DNA of 64,000 bases, taken from Eucommia ulmoides (Eukaryota; Streptophyta; Magnoliopsida; Garryales; Eucommiaceae). Position numbers and translations under genes: made by a program. Positions within the stretch are counted from its first letter, which is position 1. Every line of letters starts with the position of its first letter. The stretch covers positions 8,088,880 through 8,152,879 of the forward strand of contig CM028336.1 in NCBI GenBank assembly GCA_016647705.1, read 5' to 3'. Positions 10,648 to 22,900 of the stretch are shown piece after piece. Under the pieces are notes generated by a model. That model was given only the letters and a program-made list of their open reading frames with translations, did not search any database and was not told the origin of the DNA.

Positions 10648-12300
10648 TTATTTCTTCTTTTCTTTTTTCTCATCCATCTTGTCTTCATTATTCTCCTCAT
10701 TTCTCTCACCAACATCTTCATCAACTTCCTCCTCCACATGTCTCTTTGGTTCATTTTGGTCAACATCATGGGTTACACCTGGCTCTTCCTCCATTGATTT
10801 TCTTGCTTTAACCTCTTTTCTGCTTCTCAACGTGATAGCCTTACATTCTCTCGGGTTAGTTTCGTGTTGCTGGGAAACTTACCTTGGTCTGCTCTTGGAT
10901 CACACTTGTAAGTTGCCCGATCTGAGTCTCCAATGATTTCACAGTAGCATTTATGTTTGTACATGTGGTCTCAATAGAGTCAAGCCTCATCTCGTACTTG
11001 TTAAGCTGTTGTGAGTCTCACGCAATATTGTTTGCATTTCCTTCATGAATGAACCCATCATATCTTCCAAGTTCGGCTTTTGATTTAGAATTGGAGGTTG
11101 TTGCTTTTGGCAGTTTTGTTGCATAGGATAACCTGGATCTTGATTTCCATAACCAGGAGGTGGCCACAACGTGTTCTGACTATTCACATATGAAACATTT
11201 TCATGGTTACGAAGTCCAGGATGAAAGTGAGTCAGAATATTGGCGGTGGGCTTGAAAGTATATGCCCGATTGTTGACGAAGTGACATTCTTCAAACTCAC
11301 TAACCACTCCGGGTTGAGAACTAGTTGCAAGGTTCTCCGCTTCACGACTTGACAAAGTATCTTTAGTTGAGAAGATGACCAATTGATCTGAGAGTTTTGA
11401 GACTTGGGACGATAAGGTAGCAATATGATCGGCTTCTTGAATTGAAGCTAACTTTCATCCCATGTTTCTATCATTTGGCCATTGGTAACTATTGGTCGTC
11501 ATTTCCTCTAATAGAGCATTTTCTTTAGTAGGTGTTTTGGACAACAATGATCCTCCCGAGGCGGCAGCAACTATGGTCCTAGTTTAGCAATCCAACCCAT
11601 TGTAGAAGAGTTGAGTTTGAAACCAATTTTGATACCGTGTTGGGGCACCGACGCAACAGATCCTTAAATCTTTCCCATGCTTCGAATAGTGGCTCGTAGT
11701 CCATCTCCCAAAATTGCACTATTTCACCTCTGAGTTGAGAAGTCTTCGAAGGCAGAAAAAACTTAGTAAAAAGCCTTGAGTAAGGTCCTCCCAAGTATTG
11801 ATACTTCCTGGTTGAATTGATTGTAACCAACCGCGTGCTCGGTCACAAAGTGAGAACGAAAATAACCTCAACCGTATTACATCCTCAGAAACTTAGTTGG
11901 CTTTAACTATATCACATATCTCCAAAACGATAGCCATATGGACATTTGGGTCATGCAAATTGTCGCCATATTGGTTTTGTTGCACCATATTGATCAGGGC
12001 GGACTTTAGCTCGAAGTTGTTGGCCTAGATTAGTTGCCTTCGAATTCCTGAATAATTGTTGAACATAACACGCCGATAGTAGTCCCTAAGGACCCTTTGT
12101 GGAACTTCATGCTCCAGAGGTTGCTGCGGTAGTGCCTGCGGAACGGGCGGTTGTTGAGGCATATGTGGCATACGATTGTCTCTACCATTGACCATAGTGT
12201 GAGCTTAGCTTTTTCTCTCTCTCCTAATCCTTCGCAAAGCACGCTCGATCTCGGGATCAAGAGTAAAGAATTCCAAACTTCCACTACGTCGCATGCACTG
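10648..12300 (-). pseudogene. Athila gag (frameshifted)
   Basis: Gag blocks read in several frames: the YSGIRRQ.IQANNFELK.AL signature (near 12000-12050), RARGWLQSIQPGS then TWEDLTQ (near 11800), EAWERFKDLLRRCP (near 11660), a Gln/Pro-rich region and a charged KARKSMEEEPG..DEKKEKKK tail. It lies just downstream of the PBS in element sense. At least four frame breaks are needed to join the parts. Confidence 0.85.
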
Positions 12301-12420
12301 CTCGATCACAACAAATGAAACAAATTAAAAAATAATGAATTAAAAAACAAATAAAACAAAAGAATTGTCTGGATTAAAATTCAACCACTTGGTCACAATA
12401 TCACCCAAATCAAAACACCA

Positions 12421-12439
12421 TTCCCTGATAAAGGCGCTA
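12421..12439 (-). other. Primer-binding site (tRNA-Asp) of the main Athila unit
   Basis: TTCCCTGATAAAGGCGCTA is a decayed form of the tRNA-Asp 3' end complement. It sits just inside the LTR start at 12446. Confidence 0.65.
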
Positions 12440-12445
12440 AAAACT

Positions 12446-13969
12446 TGGACGCGGCTATTTTTTCACGTCTTAATATACTGACAAGTGTACTAGGTCAAGT
12501 TTTAATATAGTAGACCTTCCAATCAGACATTGTCCTTAGGGAAACATGTTTTATTAATTGAATACCACGATTTTCATAGTCTTATATTATCTCGACGGTT
12601 CAAGAAATGTTGGAGTTTGAATATTTAAAAACTAAGTTAAACTAACAACTATTGGGTTACTTCTAATCAAATGGATTACCTAGGGATTGATTTCATTCAC
12701 TTAATACATGTTTGACTTTGTTTAATTAACAATAATGATGTTTATCCTATCCGAGAATCTAGGTATCTCAAACTTGCTCATTACCTTTCCCGAGTGTAAA
12801 ATGAGCAATTATATGATTTTCGCATTAATGCCGAAGTCCCCCTCTAGCATTTTATATGACACATAGTTATATGAGTCTTGACCCAACCTCATGGATTGCA
12901 TACTTTCTAATACCATCCCGGGTCGTTAGATTTTCGTTATGTGTTTAACCCTAGTCCGAATCCGGAGTTACCTCTCCCAAGTGTCAAACGCTGGATTCTC
13001 AAAACCAACCCTAATACCTTAACAAGAATATTAAAATTGTAATAAAATGGTAAACACAATCGGATTTAGACAAACAACCGTTAAAGTAACATATATTCAC
13101 TCAAACATGTATTTACATGAGTTACATCAATCCCTAGATAATATTTATCTAGCCTACCACGATCTTCACCATAAAAATATTAAAACAAGAAGGATTTATC
13201 ATCATTTGATATGAAAAGTTAAGTTACAAATATAGAAACAAAGGAAGAACGATCAAATCTTAGAGTGGAGTGGTCCACTGTCGCCAAACATCGGTCCTGA
13301 AATTATTCTTCTTCTCCAAATGTTGAATCTCCTCTTTTTGCCCTCAAGAAATGCTTAATATCATGTATATCAAGTGTGGAACGTCCTTTACAAATGGGGG
13401 AAAAAAAAGGTTTAAATAGAAGGCTTCAAAATATCTAGAAATAGATATTTTCTGCACAGAGAGGCCGCTGCGGTGGTGGTTCACCACTGCGGCAGTGAGT
13501 TAAGTTGGTTAACTCCACTGCTGCAATGGTGACTGATCACTGCGGTGGTGAACCAAAACTTAAACTCTCTGTAGTTTTACTGCCTCGGCGGTGAATAACC
13601 ACTGTGGTGGTGAAATAAAACCTAAGCTCTCTAGACTTTCACCGCCTCAGCAGTGAGACGGCATAGCTCACTAGACTTTCACCACCTCGGTGGTAAATGA
13701 CCGCTACGGTGGTAACTTTTTCACAATTCTCCCTACATCTCCACTGCCTCGGCGATAGCTTAACCATCGCGGCGGTTGGTTTACTATCATGAAACCTTAT
13801 TTCTTTCACTGTTTTTTTACCGATTTTCTACCGTTTCGCTTATTTATCACTCGATTACGTCCCTATACCTAATTTACATAAAACAAACAAAAATGCAATA
13901 AAATATTACTAAAACACTCGAATACTACCAAATTCGTCTTAGAAGTAGATAAGTATTTTCAACCTATCA
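12446..13969 (-). mobile_element. Athila 5' LTR (right copy)
   Basis: TGGACGCGGC..CCTATCA, 1524 bp, the promoter-bearing LTR of the minus-strand element. GC-rich palindromic motif copies occupy about 13460-13800, upstream in element sense of the AT-rich TATA-like region near 13415. The GGTCC target duplicate follows at 13970. Confidence 0.85.
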
Positions 13970-14079
13970 GGTCCCAATGACCACTACAAAAAGGCCCTTA
14001 TCTAGGCAAAGGAGGCTAGAATGCCAAACAGTACAAACATAAAAAATAAAAAATAAAATTCAGGTTCAAATTTTTTGAT

Positions 14080-16701
14080 TCAAGATTGAGAGGTTGGGGC
14101 TGAGGTTTGTTCTTGGTCGATGAAGGATGGATCGGCTGCACCTTCACTAATGGGGGGTTTATCTTTCCTATCCATAATGTTCCCAAAAACGGTATCCGTT
14201 TCGTCCACGCCGGCGTTTAGTGCCCCCATTTCATCTTCAGTATCTCCTTGGTTAGCTCCAACCTCCCCCATCTCGGAATCAACTATTGCCGCCACTTCTT
14301 CTTCACTTCCTTATTCTATCGCAACATTCCTCATCTCGAGGCCAACACCTTCTTTAGCATCAGAATAATCCATCCCAATGTCGACCACTGAGAACTTAGG
14401 GTATTACCGGCATAAGTTCGGGAATGTGTACCTATGTCCACTCTCCACCATCTCAGTAGCCATGAGCATTTTCACTTGAACATTATCCGAAGACTCTTTC
14501 CATTCGCTTATAGCACTCTCCCTGGCTCTAATGATGGCGGCAGCGTGTTCCTTCTTCATCTCTTCCATCTTCTCCGTGACGGTGACGAGATTAGCCTCAA
14601 GCTTGCCGCAACAAGATTCAAGGGTTGTTCTCTCCTCGGATAACCTCATTTTCTCTTCGGTTGCCTTCTTTGCCTCTTCCTTAGTGCTTTCTTTACTGTC
14701 CATCATTATCTTGCTTGACTCATGCCATCGCTTTCCCAAATCCACATGCTGCCTATGCTACTCATAGAGTAGTCTGTGGTCTTCATCAAGCTTCTGCTCC
14801 CTCTCGTGGGTGACAGTGAGGCTTCTAGCCACAGAAGAAACCCTGGATAATACCTATAAAGCACAGAAAATGAAATATGGTCATGTTGTTGTCCGAAAGC
14901 ACATTACAATAAAGAATCTAAATAACTTTTGGTATTAGTCCTACCAACATAGTATCCCTCTGTAGTTTTACAAGGGTCTGGGCATCTGTCTTGGCATTGA
15001 TTCATTATCTGTTCTTGGAAGGAATGATGTGACTGATATAAGCCAACAACATCTCCAGATGCTCGAGGGATCCCTGCTCGAGAAGGATGCTCGTATCTTT
15101 GACCGGGGCTGGTCTTGGAGTGAAAACTTTGCTTAGATAGGAGGCTCCAAGAGCCCCCTTAGTCCTTACCTTTTTGGCTCCCCCCACTCCAAACTACCTA
15201 GCCTTCTTTTTTCCTTTCTCATGGTATGCTCCAATGCTGCCCTTTCCAGAAGAGGGCGTGGGTGCCGGTTCAGGTTGTGACAGGGTCTCATTCTTGGCAG
15301 GGGCCTTAACCTCAAGCCGCTAATGTTCTCTCTTCATTATCCTCCTTAGTAGACTCTCTTCCCTAGTAGAGGCCTCTCCAGCGGAGCTCATTTTGTCGGT
15401 TTTCTCCCATTCCTCAGCAGTCCCCCCTAAGGGACCTCCACCTTAGGAGGGTGACCTCTCATCTTCTTGACCTCAGCCTTTGTAGCCGTGGCTCTCTCCT
15501 TCAACGATATTGCTAGTGTTACCTTATCCATCTCTGCCAAAACAACGAAAAGAATTGGATAAGTAGAAAATCGAAAAGACAGCAAAAGATTCTAAAACGT
15601 GACAACTTTCGAGAAGGGGGAACCTTACCATTGTCAGTGTTTTCTTCGATATCTGGAATTGGAAGATCTGGTGCACAATAGAAATGGTGACAGTATAATG
15701 TTGACTCTAGCAACCTGTTGACGTTTGTATACTCTGTCTCCCGCACGATCCTTCTCTATTGTTTAATTTGCGCACTTAGTCAGACTCTTCTTCCGCTCGC
15801 CTTCTCTGGATCTGTTCCAAGAAGTGAAACAGACAGAAAGAAATAATCAATAAAAACAAAATAAAAACTGTGTAATCGATGAATCGCTCACAAATGAGGG
15901 CATGCTTACCTATAACACCTCATTTCCTGGGAATGTGGTTGATTCTATCCTCATTGGGACCAAATTCCCAGTCTGTTTCTCCCAGAAAAAACTACTAGGG
16001 CTTCCAATTCTTCACTGACTCCTCTAGACCGGAAAGAAATTGCCATCGAGAATCTATGTAACACCACTCCTTCCCGGAAGGCATGGATTTTGGGAAAAAG
16101 AGAAATTTGAACAAATCTAGGGACAGTTTCAGTCCCTCAGCCTTGAGAATGATAAAAGAAGCCACAAAGGCCTGAATAAAATTAGGAGCAAGTTGTGACA
16201 GGCACATCTTGTACTCCGCGCATAGGGTCCAAATCCATGGATGGATCAGGGATCGTAAACTTCTGCGTAAGACCCTATGTATACTGTGATGAAACCCTCG
16301 GGAGGGGTACAAGCCCTATCCTCCAGATGGGGGAGATGAGTCTCTAATTATTTAGTGATGGTATACGTGCTCTGGGAGTCCTGGATTTTCTTCTTTGTCA
16401 TTGTCGTCTCAATCCTCTAGATGGGACTATCTCCTAGAACTGCCTCCTCCCATATCTCGTCCTCGTCACCTGGGCTTAGAGCCGCCTCCATGATGGGTCC
16501 ATTACTGGACCTAACACCATCACAATCGTCACGAAGGCTAGAGGGCTCCACACTGCTTGAAGACCCAACCCATTCCTTTGGGCAAGGAGATAAGGACAGG
16601 GAAGGGTCTATTTGTCGGAGGGGAGAGACATTTAGGGCCTGCCAAGTGGTGGCGGACCCCAACACTGACTCAATAGCAAAAGAAGATGAAAAAAAAGACA
16701 T
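14080..16701 (-). pseudogene. Antisense accessory gene of the Tat element (gypsy-type putative transposase domain plus coiled coil)
   Basis: Coding pieces run opposite to the host Tat element. From the start: a Ser-rich acidic N-terminal frame (16701-16417); a domain with LAPNFIQAFVASFIILKAEG, LSLDLFKFLFFP and LSGLEESVKNWK (16312-15995), resembling the Pfam 'Transposase (putative), gypsy type' family; linker pieces (15746-15519, 15187-15005); a strongly charged coiled coil rich in E/K (14745-14404, e.g. MEEMKKEHAAAIIRARESAI); and an acidic tail (14295-14080). Short non-coding gaps between pieces may be introns. Known Tat/Grande elements carry an antisense gene here that encodes a nuclear protein; its function is uncertain. 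Stops between pieces suggest decay. Confidence 0.65.
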
Positions 16702-17297
16702 TTTGAGAAGAAAAGAAGTTACCTGCCGAAAAGGTCAGAGCTCCACCAAAACAAAATCACAAAAAAGTGAAAATGGGTCTAGGTGTCTCCTTTATATCGG
16801 AGGATGCCCGTCCATCCCAACCATCGCACCTGACAATGCCATAAAAGCGTCTAGGACAGACGCACCATTCAGAAGCCGTACGGCCACGTGTCCCCTCCCC
16901 GACGGTTAGGCAGGCAGCACATCTGGGCACGTTCGGTTGCATTAAAAAGGTGTCGCTGAAGAGGCGCCATCAAAGAAATGCTAGTGGAGGGACGCAAATA
17001 CAATGAGACGCACGCATGATGGTTCGCAGTTTTCTGGCCAATCTAGGGTAGGCCATTCATTGTTGTTCTCGAGCCACCTGTTTGTACTCTTGGGCCATCC
17101 TTTCTATTCTTGGGCTGACTGTTTTTATCCCGAAATTACCCGTCTTCTTCCCGTAAAAAAGGCCTGACCCTTACGCAACGCTCCTCGAACGTTAAATAAG
17201 GTCGCTAACACCTAAACAAACTCCGATAGAGACATTAAAACTCTAGAAAAGGTTTACAATAGAGTCCCAAGTCTTTTGAGCTTTTTCTCAATACTAT

Positions 17298-17312
17298 GGA
17301 CTCGGGGGCCAC
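17298..17312 (+). other. Tat polypurine tract
   Basis: GGACTCGGGGGCCAC directly precedes the LTR start TGATGAG at 17313. A G-rich tract at this position primes plus-strand DNA synthesis; it fixes the element's orientation as plus. Confidence 0.8.
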
Positions 17313-17406
17313 TGATGAGTGTAAAAATGGTCACCCCAACGCAACTAATCAAAGACCGCCAAGACCCCCTTCTTGTCTCCGGTTATCCGAGAAGGGTGGG
17401 GCAGAG
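17313..17406 (+). mobile_element. Tat 3' LTR, first part
   Basis: Begins TGATGAGTG after the PPT and is cut at 17406 by the Tekay-like element. The last five bases, CAGAG (17402-17406), recur at 26524-26528 as the target-site duplication. Confidence 0.85.
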
Positions 17407-17787
17407 TGTAAGACCTCAATTGTAGCATGTGTGTAATTTCAATGGTATTTTAGAGTAATTGTGAAATTTTGGGGTGAAACTAGGACAATTAAAAATTCAA
17501 ATAAAAAGTCTAGGGGTCAAATTTAAAATATAGAAACAGTAAATCCTAATTTGGAAAGGTAAATTGACATTTAACTTAAAATTAAAACTTTTAGGGGTGC
17601 AATTGCAATTTAAGAAAAAATCTTAAAAGTGGACTTAAACTAAAATGAAGATTTTAAGAAGTTAAGAGGAGAAAAAGGTAATTTCACAAAAATATATATA
17701 TAAGTGATCGGGAGTCATCGACCGGAGCAGTGCATGAACAGTGACGTGGCAAGAGGAGGCTACCGCTTAATCCACTAGCCACAAGCA

Positions 17788-17795
17788 TATAAATA
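17788..17795 (+). promoter_or_regulatory. LTR TATA box
   Basis: TATAAATA, repeated at 24371-24378 in the 3' LTR within a conserved surround. It is the likely RNA polymerase II core promoter of the element; the downstream R-U5 would then be about 2 kb. Confidence 0.6.
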
Positions 17796-19208
17796 CTGAC
17801 TTATGCATGTAATGATCACGAAGAAATAATTCTCGAAATAGGAACCGCAAATCGGAGAAGGAAAAGAGAGAAAGCGAAGAGAGAGAGAGAGGTCTGCCGG
17901 CGGCGGGGTGCAGTCCGGCGTGGGTGGTGGCGGTTCGTTCGGTCTGTTTTGTGTGTGTTGGTGTGCGTTGGGTGTGCATGGGTGTTCAAATGTGCGAATG
18001 TGGGTTGCGTTACTGTTCACCGACGGTTGAGGGGTGCTCAGCTCCGTTACAGTTTTCAGTATGGGTCATCGGCGAGGATAGTGGTCGGGTGGTGTGGCGC
18101 TGCCGTGGGCATGTATTGTGTGTGGGCTGTATGGGTTGCTGCTCATCGTCCGGTATCGGCGCAAGTATGGGTTTGTGTTTTCGGTAGTTTCGGAGCAGGC
18201 GTGTGGCTGGTTTTCTCTTCCGAAGTGGGTGTTGCCGGGTGTACCTGTATGTACGGGTGTTGTTCGGCCGGTGGTGTTGCCATGCGGTGAAGTGTATGTG
18301 TGTGTGAATAAGACCGTCGGAGTTGGGGAGAGAAGAAGGGAGATATCGGCTGGGAATGCAAATCGGAAAATAGAAACGGGGAAAAAAAAAAAAAAAAAAA
18401 GAGAAAAAAAAAGAAAAATTGCAGAAACCACCCCAGGAAAATCCTAAAACCCATCTCGTGGGCACCAAATGTTTCGGAAATAGGTGAAACCTCAATCGAT
18501 TATTAATTCTCGTTAAATTAATTCTTAGTTAGTGTTACAAATTCTAAAATCATAATAATTTCATGACGATTAATTAATTTTATGTACATGGTACATAAAA
18601 TTAGTAACAATTCGGAATATAGGATCCGCTTGCACGATTAGGATGTTTTAGATAAGATATTAATTTAGAATCTGCCACTATTAGGTTCGCAAGCGCTAGC
18701 GTCCAGATAAAGTGCGGTCAGTGTCAGTTTTGCAAAACGGATATCGAGGTGAGTGTACTGTCTTCTTGCCAAACTATTTTTTTATGAATATACATGCTGA
18801 AATATATGATTATTTAAACGGTATGAATTTATAAATGATATGGATCAAGCAGTATTTGAGGGAGTGGGTAAACTGGATTTTTCGGAAGATTTCGATGGTT
18901 TTCGGAAAGAAGTTAAAAATAAATTTTTGATTGGTTTCGGTGAAATCAGACGGTGTTTTTCTAAAGAAAAATAGAAAATATCTATTTTTCTAAAAAAATG
19001 TCGGGTTTTCTATAAATAAAATGGTGGAAAAATGATTTTGATAAAATTAGACGTTTTCTTTAAAAGAAGATATGAAATATGATTTTTGGATGTAAATGTT
19101 GGTGTTGAGGAAAAGAGATAGACATGGTAATTTGATGATATTGAGTAGACGATATTTATTGAGTTGTGATTCGATAATGCTGTATTTGATTTTGACGATG
19201 CCATAGTT

Positions 19209-19292
19209 GTTTCTCCCCGTAAGGGATGTGGATTATGTTTCTCCCCGTAAGGGGTGTGGATTATGTTTCTCCCCAAAAAGGGGTGTGGATAT
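19209..19292 (+). repeat. 28-bp hairpin repeat, three tandem units
   Basis: Three exact-length units (19209-19236, 19237-19264, 19265-19292) of GTTTCTCCCC..GGGGTGTGGATTAT. Units one and two can fold as CCCC-GTAA-GGGG/GGGA, the third as CCCC-AAAAA-GGGG. GTAA would be a GNRA-type tetraloop in RNA. The array is also present in the 3' LTR (25837-25920) and lies 28 bp before the palindrome ACGGTACCGT (19320-19329). Confidence 0.85.
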
Positions 19293-19897
19293 TTCGTAAG
19301 AAGGCATTCTACGAATGTTACGGTACCGTTACAACTCCAGATCGTGAGGTTAAAACGATCACTAGGACTGGTCAGTGTGTGTGTGTTGGAGGTGTGTGTT
19401 TGAGATTGGTGCTTGAAATGTGGTGTTTTACGTATATGGGCTGATTTGATATTATTTATTATGATGATTGGTAGGATTTTATACTAGACGGAACTTATCT
19501 ATATCGCTTTATTGTCATTGCTTATATACTTGTGCTTGATCCATACTAGATTGTGGAAATATTTAGAAAGTATTAATATTTTAGAAATATTTTACTAAGA
19601 AGGCAGTACACTTGCAGGTACAACGGTTAAGAGTCGGTCCCCTACTGGCATTAGGTAGAGCTATGTGATGGAGTCATGTGGACGATTGAGAGAAGCTGTC
19701 AAAGGCGAACCTAAGAAGGTTCAGAGATAAATACTTTTAGTTAGAAAAACTTCAGGCCAGGTGCGCCCCCATAATAGATGTATGTATTATACAGTGGGTG
19801 TCCGCACGGGTTGTGACAATTTTTAATTTGGGTGATGTCATTGTGTAGTTACGCCAGTCCCGAGATAATGGGTGTCCCGGACGAGTTGTGACAGTTT

Positions 19898-19910
19898 TGG
19901 TATCAGAGCC
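19898..19910 (+). other. Primer-binding site (tRNA-iMet)
   Basis: TGGTATCAGAGCC, an exact standard plant initiator-tRNA-Met primer site, four bases after the 5' LTR. Confidence 0.9.
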
Positions 19911-22900
19911 TAGGATAGAGGTTCTGTAGACTTGTCAAGAGATGTGTCAGTAGAAAGTTATAAGGTAGGAGGACGTGCCAGTCGTCTAGTCAGTAGGGGA
20001 CATAAGATAGGGCGTTAATAGGTGAGCTTGGTATGAGGGTGTTAGGTTTTTATTTCATAAAGTTATGCATTAGCATGGTGCGTGAAGGGTCGTCTTTTTG
20101 GCAGGCAACGATATGACCACATGGTGATATTACTAGGAGGGATGTCTTCCACGGGATAAGAAGGTTAAGTTAGACAAACAACAAATTACGTCGTTATCAA
20201 TATACTAGATGATATGGCAGAACACACTTAAGTCGAAATAAGAAATAATACTCAAATGGAGTAAATCGCTTTCTAGACAATCTGAAAGGAAATTGTAATA
20301 TTACTGGATGAGAATTTAATTTGGTAGCACTTTTTAGATTGATTAATAGACGAAATAACAGTTGTGGCAAGTAGCAAGGTAATAGGAAATGATATATAAG
20401 AAGTAGCCGAGGATTGTGGATCTAAGAGGATAGTAGGTGCCTGTAGATATAATCCATTTGAATAAGTAATATAGAGTTGCGGGTGGAGTCAAATTTAGGA
20501 TAAATAAAAATATGCAATGTTGGAGAGGCATATCTAGTACCTCAGTTAGTCTGATAGTGGGTTTAGGAGGTTAGCAAAGGGTTAAAGAAAGGATATCACA
20601 AATCAGTACGCAGATGCTGTTCATACAAATTCCGGCAGTGGATATTGTAATAGCTAGGGATCTTCCCTATGTAGTTTCGAGAATGGACAGGGTGCTTGTA
20701 GGCGTGATTGGTAACTGTGATTACTATTAAATAAGTTTCATAATGATAAGGAGGGGAACGTTCGGCACATAAGTTGGTTAAGTATACTGGTGTTAATGAA
20801 TGTGGGAAATTGAGATTTGAAATTATAGTCTTGGGACTTTAAAGGTGATTGCTATGTGATAGGAAAAATGAGTGAATTAATTTAACTCGATGATGGATTG
20901 TATTTAGTTGAATTTAAATAATTTTGGGTAAAAAAAAATAAAAATAAAAAATAAAATAAATTAATCGTTGGATATTGGGGGATTGGAGTAAGTTTGTTTG
21001 CAGTTTAGGAAATTTTAATAGAAGAAGAAGTCATCAAAATAAATTAGAATATCAACTAATGATTTAGGTAAACCTGGTGTGTGTTTCCATAAGGATCTGG
21101 TGTTCATAACGTAAAAACTAGATTGTGTTACTAAGGCGTTGACTAGTGTAGTAAATATGACTAGTACTCTTAAGGCATAGCATTCAAGTGTAATCCAAAG
21201 GAAGTCGAAGTAGTAGATTAACGGAATATGGAGAAGGCCGAGAACATGTGACCGGAATTCAAAACTTGTTGGAACTAGTAGAGATTGTATTCGTTCTAAC
21301 GTTTAGTGACATCTCCTGTATGGCGGGATTTGTGCTTTAAGTCGGAAATTGGGGAAAAAAATAATGAATGAAGCGGGGTTGCGCATAATTGGGTTATTCA
21401 TACTAATGTCAAATAGAGATATTTGTAAGTCTACTAGGTAATCGGTCGGGTGACCACTCAAATGGAGCTAGTAGATATGAAATTGACATTTAGCGATTGT
21501 AGGTTAGAAGCATAGAAGTAGATGTCCAATTGGAAACGATGAGAGTAGAAGGGAATGATGATGGTCACAGTGCTGACTATAACAAATATTTCGGGTAAAA
21601 AAATTGGTGAGTTGATTGTCCATATTAACTTATGGGTTAAGTTAAGACCCTTGTAAGTTTAGTGGGCGGCTGGTCAGATGGTAATGCTGTTTGGTATTGA
21701 TTTTTACCGTGGTGTAGACATGTAAAGGTCGGATATCCAACTAAGAAGGTTTAGCGAGGTAGTGAAAATTGACTGTAGAGCTGATCGGCGTGTCTGAAGG
21801 AACGATGAAATTTGGAAATTTGAATTAAAATGCGTAGGGTTGATAATGCCTATTTATAGATAAGATCTTAAAAAAAAAAAAAAAGAAAAAAAAAGGTGCA
21901 TGGAATAAGATATGCAATACCCCAGTAATATTAACTATACTGTAATGGCATAGGCATGATTAGTAGCTGGCGAATGGAAATAGGAAATCATGGCATTTGT
22001 TATCCAGTGATTTGTTAGTCAAGTTAAGGTCAAGAAGTAACGAAATCTCTAGGTGGGCTATTGTAGCCTTGACCTATACTAGGAAGAAAAATGGGAGGAG
22101 TTCAAGGAGTGTTATCCTGATATGTATGTCCAATACATATATTGATAAGATTGTTCGATTGCGTGATGCACCAATTTAATGCAAATATTAAAAATTAAGT
22201 TGGGACAAGATATTCTTTTAAAAAATCAAAAGGGACAGGGATTAGTAATTCTAGGAATTTTATTAATTAGTTATTCGAAATCTTGGAACTGAAATTCTGA
22301 AATCATAGGTGTTATTGCCGTATGGTGATCTGAATAATAATTGTTATCAAAGTGAAATAAATCGTCAGTATATGAACAACCCGTGAAGGGAAACTGTAGT
22401 GTCAGGAGCTGATGGTTATTTGAACATGCGGGTTAAAATTTTCCATGCTCTTTTAGTTGTCCAAGTGGAAGTTGATACCTTGTAAATACGATTCTGGTGT
22501 TGAAAGATATGTTGAGCGAGTGTGTCGTGGCAGTTTCTGGTAAGGGAGATGATTGTGCAATGTTAATAAAATCTGTTATGCTAATAATTATCTTGTCATT
22601 AATCATGGTGGCATCGCATAAAGAGTTGTATGAAAAAGATACAAGATTCCGATCTGATAAATTGAACTGAGATAGGAAAACGAAACTTCTGCGGGATTTA
22701 GAATAGCCGATGTGACTACTTTCTTTTACTAGAAATTAGAAGTTATTGAGATGTTACGGGACAAGGAGAATTTAAAATATCCTTGAGCTGATATGTATAC
22801 ATGATATATATTTTACAGTTAGTAGCTAATAATTATCAGAAGGTATCGATTTCGTTGTGACTGGGGTGCACCTATGTACTTTGAGTCGTATACATACGTG

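Larger units (their letters stand above)
2841..13969 (-). mobile_element. Athila-type Ty3/Gypsy composite: LTR(part)-gag(part)-LTR-internal-LTR
   Basis: Three LTR copies lie in the same orientation: a 5'-truncated piece (2841-3092), a full copy (3577-5133) and a full copy (12446-13969). A gag N-terminal piece with its own PBS lies between the first two, and a complete but decayed gag-pol-ORF3 internal region between the last two. All coding reads on the minus strand. The outer edges carry near-identical 5-bp repeats, GATCC (2836-2840) and GGTCC (13970-13974), so the whole composite behaves as one insertion into the Tat element. The PBS matches the 3' end of plant tRNA-Asp, as expected for Athila/Tat lineages. 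Over the first ~260 aligned bases the two full LTRs differ at roughly one base in eleven by hand count. Confidence 0.85.
17407..19893 (+). mobile_element. Tekay-type 5' LTR
   Basis: 2487 bp. It contains a TATA box (17788-17795), a purine run GAGAGAGAGA, a G/T-rich tract (17930-18300), an A-run near 18380-18415, and a three-unit hairpin repeat (19209-19292). Open frames of up to 161 codons in the G/T-rich tract give low-complexity peptides with no family resemblance and were not accepted as genes. Confidence 0.9.

Noticed and set aside
17924-18495. Open frames of 80-160 codons on both strands in the Tekay LTR
   Set aside because: They fall in a G/T-rich and A-run tract of the LTR, are repeated in the other LTR with different frames, and give cysteine/valine or Pro/Thr-rich low-complexity peptides without family resemblance.
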